Source of the DNA: Candidatus Parcubacteria bacterium
Lineage (GTDB): Bacteria > Patescibacteriota > Patescibacteriia > Patescibacteriales > UBA12075
Length of the DNA stretch: 41,764 bases
Assembly: GCA_023142915.1 (NCBI GenBank)
Contig: JAGLIO010000012.1
Coordinates: forward strand, 1-41,764
Direction of reading: 5' to 3'
In this document: positions 37,465 to 41,764 of the stretch, in pieces
Position numbering within the stretch: the first letter of the stretch is position 1
How the letters are laid out: each line of letters starts with the position of its first letter
Position numbers and translations under genes: made by a program
The notes under the pieces: generated by a model
The model's input: the letters and a program-made list of their open reading frames with translations, nothing else
Told to the model about the DNA's origin: nothing
Databases searched by the model: none

Positions 37465-38475
37465 ATGACCAAAAATAAAGAAAAAATAGGAGATAACAAA
37501 ATCATTATTTATGACTCTAAAGACGGCGAGGCAAAATTGGAAGTCCGTTTGGAAAATGAGATGGTTTGGCTTTCTCTTAATCAAATCGCGGAGCTTTTTA
37601 ATACTGATAAATCTGGAATTTCTCGCCATATTCAAAATATTTATAATAACCAAGAATTAGATAAAAAACCAACTGTTGCAAAAATTGCAACAGTTCAAAA
37701 AGAAGGCGAAAGAACAGTAAAAAGGGATGTTGAATATTATAATTTGGATATGATTATTTCTATTGGTTATCGCGTTAATTCAATATGCGCTACTAAATTT
37801 CGCATTTGGGCTACTGAAAGACTGAAAGAATATATTATAAAAGGTTTTGCTATGGATGATGAAAGATTAAAGCAGGGCGGAAAATGGGCGCGGTATTTTG
37901 AAGAGCTTTTGCAGAGAATTAGGGACATTCGTTCAAGTGAGAGAAATTTTTATCAAAAAGTGACGGATATTTATGCCACGAGTATTGATTATAAAAAAGA
38001 CGATAAGATGACCAAAATTTTTTTTGCTACCGTGCAAAATAAAATACACTATGCCGTGCACGGACAAACTGTCGCTGAAATGATAATCAAAAGAGCGGAT
38101 AACAAAAAACCATTAATGGGGCTAACAAATTTCAAAGGAGATTATATTACTGTTAATGATATTGCCGTTGCTAAGAATTATTTATCTGAGATTGAACTTA
38201 AAAAATTAAATTTAATCGTGTCGCTTTATCTTGATTTTGCGGAATTACAGGCTGTTGAAGAAATGCCAATGAAAATGACTGACTGGATAAAAAGGCTTGA
38301 CGAATTTTTAAAGGCAAGCAAAAAGAAACTATTAAATAACGCCGGAAAAATAAGCCATAAACAAGCTATGAAAAAAGTCAATGTAGAATTTGTAAAATAC
38401 AAAAAAGCGCAAGATAAAAATTATATTTCTGATTTTGATCGCGAAGTTAAAAAGTATTTAAATAAAAATATTTAA
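37465..38475 (+). CDS. RhuM family protein
   Basis: WLSLNQIAELFNTDKSGISRHIQNIYNNQEL, YNLDMIISIGYRVNS..FRIWATERLKEYIIKGFAMDDERLK, FFATVQNKIHYAVHGQTVAE. Confidence 0.88.
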   Translation: MTKNKEKIGDNKIIIYDSKDGEAKLEVRLENEMVWLSLNQIAELFNTDKSGISRHIQNIYNNQELDKKPTVAKIATVQKEGERTVKRDVEYYNLDMIISIGYRVNSICATKFRIWATERLKEYIIKGFAMDDERLKQGGKWARYFEELLQRIRDIRSSERNFYQKVTDIYATSIDYKKDDKMTKIFFATVQNKIHYAVHGQTVAEMIIKRADNKKPLMGLTNFKGDYITVNDIAVAKNYLSEIELKKLNLIVSLYLDFAELQAVEEMPMKMTDWIKRLDEFLKASKKKLLNNAGKISHKQAMKKVNVEFVKYKKAQDKNYISDFDREVKKYLNKNI

Positions 38476-38487
38476 CAAACATATTTT

Positions 38488-39957
38488 ATGAAAAAAATAA
38501 TAATAGCAGTTATTTTAGCATTTTTAATTTTTCCTTTACAAAAATTAGAAGCTGATGGCGTTTTTATTCCTTATCGCGGTGAAGATTTGTGGGAACCGTC
38601 CCAAACGGCTTTGATTGTTTTTGATGAAGGCGTGGAAGATTTATATTTACGAGTCAACTACGAAGGAGATGTTTCCAAGTTTGTTTGGATTGTGCCTACG
38701 CCGACTCTGCCTGATGCTGAGCAAGCAAATGAAAAATTATTTTATGAATTACATGAAATAACCAAGCCTAAAGTAACTTACAACGAAAAAGGAAATAAAT
38801 CAAATTGGTTAATGGACAATGATTTTAATCAAGGTGTTGTTGTTCATAGCCAAGAGAAAATCGGGATTTTTAATGTTGCTATTTTGTCGTCTGATAATTC
38901 AAATAATCTTTATGATTGGTTGAGTGAAAACGGATATATGGTTCCGGCTGAAGCAAAAAAGTTGTTTGATTGGTATATTGAAAAAGGATGGTTTTTTACA
39001 GCAGTTAAAATCGGCAGCGACGAAAATATTTTACTGGATTTTGAAAATAAATTAATTGAAAAATTCGGAATCAAAAAGAATATACTTGATTACGCGGATT
39101 TTATCGCTGAAGAGGTGATTGATAAATTTAATAATGAACGAAATACTTATGATCATTTTTATGCGTGGAGAGATGATTTAGTAAGAATATATCCTGAATT
39201 AAGTTTTTCTTCTTTTTCTTCGCAGAAGTTTAATATTGAATTTACAGTAGATGAAGAAGATTTTGAAAATCACATTAACGGCTATATAAACTTAGCCAAC
39301 AAGAGAGTGCGCCAAACAAGAGTTTATGATTTGTCGCATGATTTAGAAAATTTAGAATTTAATATTGACGGCAAAATTATTCAAGTTAAAGATTCTGAAA
39401 AACAAAAGCCAATTGATAAATTTATAGAGGTGTTTATTAATTTGATTAAAACGGGAGTTAAGCCTGAAAAAATTAGTTCTGAGATTAATCAGATAATGGT
39501 TGGTTCTTATAAAGAATATCCAAAATCAAAAGAAATGGAAAAAGAAATATGCGATCGAGCATGTTCTGATAGCCATGGTACACTGCATATAGGAGGAAAA
39601 GTGTATAGGGTTTGTGCTGATAACATAACAAATACCTTTTGTAGAGAAGTTAATGGAGAAAAATTATTTGCGCGGCGTATAGACGCTGAGTATTATGAAG
39701 TGATGTATAATTACTATTATAAAAATGATTATTTGAATGATGAGCAAAACAAAACATTTAAAGCAAAAATGGTTTATGAGATAAGAAAAGCCATAAAAAA
39801 TTATAAAAGCGAAGCAAGCGGTCAATTAAGGGAAGCCATTCATCCTTTGAAATTATCTTTTAAATCTGACAGAATAATTTATCCGTTAAAAGTTTCTCAA
39901 TTTTCAACTTATTCGCTTTCAGATACGGTTGAAAAATTAAGCAAAAAATACCCATAG
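38488..39957 (+). CDS. DUF2330 domain surface protein (to first in-frame TAG)
   Basis: Signal peptide MKKIIIAVILAFLIFPLQKLEA; DGVFIPYRGEDLWEPSQTALIVFDEGVEDLYLRVNYEGDVSKFVWIVPTPTLPDAE. Confidence 0.8.
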   Translation: MKKIIIAVILAFLIFPLQKLEADGVFIPYRGEDLWEPSQTALIVFDEGVEDLYLRVNYEGDVSKFVWIVPTPTLPDAEQANEKLFYELHEITKPKVTYNEKGNKSNWLMDNDFNQGVVVHSQEKIGIFNVAILSSDNSNNLYDWLSENGYMVPAEAKKLFDWYIEKGWFFTAVKIGSDENILLDFENKLIEKFGIKKNILDYADFIAEEVIDKFNNERNTYDHFYAWRDDLVRIYPELSFSSFSSQKFNIEFTVDEEDFENHINGYINLANKRVRQTRVYDLSHDLENLEFNIDGKIIQVKDSEKQKPIDKFIEVFINLIKTGVKPEKISSEINQIMVGSYKEYPKSKEMEKEICDRACSDSHGTLHIGGKVYRVCADNITNTFCREVNGEKLFARRIDAEYYEVMYNYYYKNDYLNDEQNKTFKAKMVYEIRKAIKNYKSEASGQLREAIHPLKLSFKSDRIIYPLKVSQFSTYSLSDTVEKLSKKYP

Positions 39958-40788
39958 CTAAATATCCCTCAATCTTATGAAGATTTTTTTGAAAATTACA
40001 AAAAAATGATGACCGAAGATATTTTTAGTAAAGTAGTAAAAGACGTGGATTGCTCAGATGTGGCAAAAAATGAAGATTATAATGAATATGGCGTTGGTCT
40101 TAGAGCGCATCAGGAGGGTCTTTACAATAGCTGGAAGGATGATTATAAATAGAATAAAAATTTAGAAGAAATAAAATCAGAAATTAACCGTTATATATTT
40201 ATTAGTGAAAAGATTAAAGAAGCATTAAAAGATAATAATAAAACCAATGAAATATTACTGTATATTTTTACGGATTTTAAGGTTCGCGCGCCTGAATTTC
40301 ATCTTGAGTATGCTAATTGGGTTGATAATCAATTTTTATTAAATCAAGAAAATTTAATTAACAGCTATGATATTGAGAATTTAGATGAGTTAAAAAATAT
40401 AGTTGATAAAAAGTATTACTTAACAAAACTTAGACGTAAATTTGCCAAAGAAGAGATGGATGATGATCTTTATATTGTCCCTGATAATGACAACGAGCCG
40501 TATCATCTGGAAATTTTTCGTTATGGCAAAGATGAAAGTATTGACAGTGTTGATAATAAAATTGTACCATTGTCATTAAGTTATAAAGATGGAAAATTTG
40601 ATACAATAGTTACAAAAAAAAGAATAGATCAGAATTTATTTAAAGCAATTAGTTATTTTGTTATGACTAAAAGACTTTTGTTTATTAGCGGCACAATAGT
40701 AATATTAATTATTGTCGGCAGTATTATTGCATATCAAAGAAAGAATAAAAAAATAGAAGAAAACGAATCTGACAGTAATTTTATATAA
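39958..40788 (+). other. In-frame continuation of the DUF2330 gene beyond TAG (39955-39957), containing a second TAG (40150-40152) and a C-terminal TM anchor
   Basis: Same frame throughout: LNIPQSYEDFFENYKKMMTEDIFSKVVKDVDCSDVAKNEDYNEYGVGLRAHQEGLYNSWKDDYK*NKNLEEIKSEINRYIFISEKIKEALKDNNKTNEILLYIFTDFKVRAPEFHLEYANWVDNQ..RLLFISGTIVILIIVGSIIAYQRKNKK. Confidence 0.85.
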
Positions 40789-40820
40789 TTAATAAAAATA
40801 TTTTTTAAACACAAACATTT

Positions 40821-41764
40821 ATGAAGCTTGTTATTTTTGCCGGAGGAATTGGGACAAGGCTGTGGCCGCTTTCTCGGGAAAATTCTCCAAAACAATTTGA
40901 TAAAATCTTTAATGGAAAATCAACCTTGCAACTAGCGGTTGAAAGGGTGAAAGCCGACTTTGACGTCAAAGATATTTACATTCAGACAGTAGAGGCTTAT
41001 AAGACCAGTGTCAAAAAGCAAATTCCGGATATCGCGGATGGAAATATTATTATTGAACCGGAAAGAAGGAATCTTGGTCCGGCTGTTTGTTTGACGGCAG
41101 TTGAATTGAATAAGCGGGGATACGATGGTTCAATGGTGATATTATGGGCGGATCACTTAATGGAAAGGCCTGGCGAATTTATTAAAGCCTTGAAATATGG
41201 AGAAAAGTTAATCAACAAGCAAGAAAAACGTTTCGTATTTCTGGGAGAAAGGCCAAGGTTTGCAAATAACAATTTAGGCTGGATGAAAATCGGCAAAAAA
41301 GCCGGCGGAGAAAATGGCGCCAGCTATTTTGAGTTTAAAGGCTGGAAATATAAGCCTTCCAGTGAGGAATGCAATATTTTATTTAAGTCAGATCAAGCAT
41401 ATTGGAATCCGGGATACTTTATTACTTCTGTTAATTTTCTTTTGGATCAATATAAAACTTTAGCGACTGGCATATATGATTGCGTGGTTAACAATAGATA
41501 CGGGGAAGCTGAGCCAAGGCATTTTGACCGGGTGATAATTGAAAAAGTTGATTTATCCAGCGCGATTGTAATTAAGACTGACATGGGGTGGAGCGATCCG
41601 GGAACTTTGTATGCGCTAAAAGAAGCTTTGGAAAAAACCAAAGAAGATAATGTGACTCTTGGAGAAGTGGAATTGCTTAACGCGACAGACAGCTTGGTTT
41701 ATAATTTTGAAAAAAATAAAATAGTTACCTCAATCGGAATTGAGGGCATGGTTATTGTTAACAC
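40821..41764 (+). CDS. manC: Mannose-1-phosphate guanylyltransferase, 3'-truncated by window edge
   Basis: MKLVIFAGGIGTRLWPLSRENSPKQFDKIF, IIIEPERRNLGPAVCLTA, ILWADHLM, YWNPGYFITS; absent from ORF track because no stop is in the window. Confidence 0.92.
   Translation, partial: MKLVIFAGGIGTRLWPLSRENSPKQFDKIFNGKSTLQLAVERVKADFDVKDIYIQTVEAYKTSVKKQIPDIADGNIIIEPERRNLGPAVCLTAVELNKRGYDGSMVILWADHLMERPGEFIKALKYGEKLINKQEKRFVFLGERPRFANNNLGWMKIGKKAGGENGASYFEFKGWKYKPSSEECNILFKSDQAYWNPGYFITSVNFLLDQYKTLATGIYDCVVNNRYGEAEPRHFDRVIIEKVDLSSAIVIKTDMGWSDPGTLYALKEALEKTKEDNVTLGEVELLNATDSLVYNFEKNKIVTSIGIEGMVIVN

Noticed and set aside
38488-40788. Genome-wide UAG reassignment as explanation for the DUF2330 frame
   Set aside because: At least eight other genes here, including pgk, eno and gap, end naturally in TAG, so UAG is a working stop in this genome
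1-41764. CRISPR array, tRNA or rRNA genes
   Set aside because: No regularly spaced direct repeats and no cloverleaf or rRNA-like stretches recognised by eye; a tRNAscan-SE/Infernal run would be needed to exclude them formally

Overview
AT-rich, densely packed window that reads like a Candidate Phyla Radiation (Patescibacteria/Parcubacteria-type) genome. This lineage call is inferred from gene content, composition and the many start codons without a Shine-Dalgarno (SD) sequence; it was not tested. Core genes: pgk (truncated at the left edge), eno, gap, tgt, uppS, secA with a SEC-C tail, a DEAD-box RNA helicase, typA/bipA, and a mannose-1-phosphate guanylyltransferase running off the right edge (absent from the ORF track). 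Accessory and surface genes: a Type III restriction-modification pair (mod/res) between pgk and eno; membrane-anchored surface proteins (Ca-loop/Cys-rich, DUF11-like, two cohesin-like, one VWA); two HlyD/MacA-like adaptors, one beside a MacB-like ABC exporter and a Met-rich lipoprotein; and a DUF3800-RhuM-DUF2330 accessory block. Observations most worth following up: (1) the DUF2330 gene continues in the same frame through two UAG codons to a C-terminal transmembrane anchor, although UAG is used as a normal stop elsewhere in the window; (2) a ~74-nt intergenic element present twice, flanking the DUF3800 gene, whose hairpin arms covary; (3) two putative minus-strand small RNAs with promoter, fold and terminator; (4) a tgt that has lost all three zinc-ligand cysteines and carries a 7-bp tandem-repeat insertion; (5) a 40-aa basic protein with its own strong promoter, structured leader and terminator. 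No tRNA, rRNA or CRISPR array was seen.
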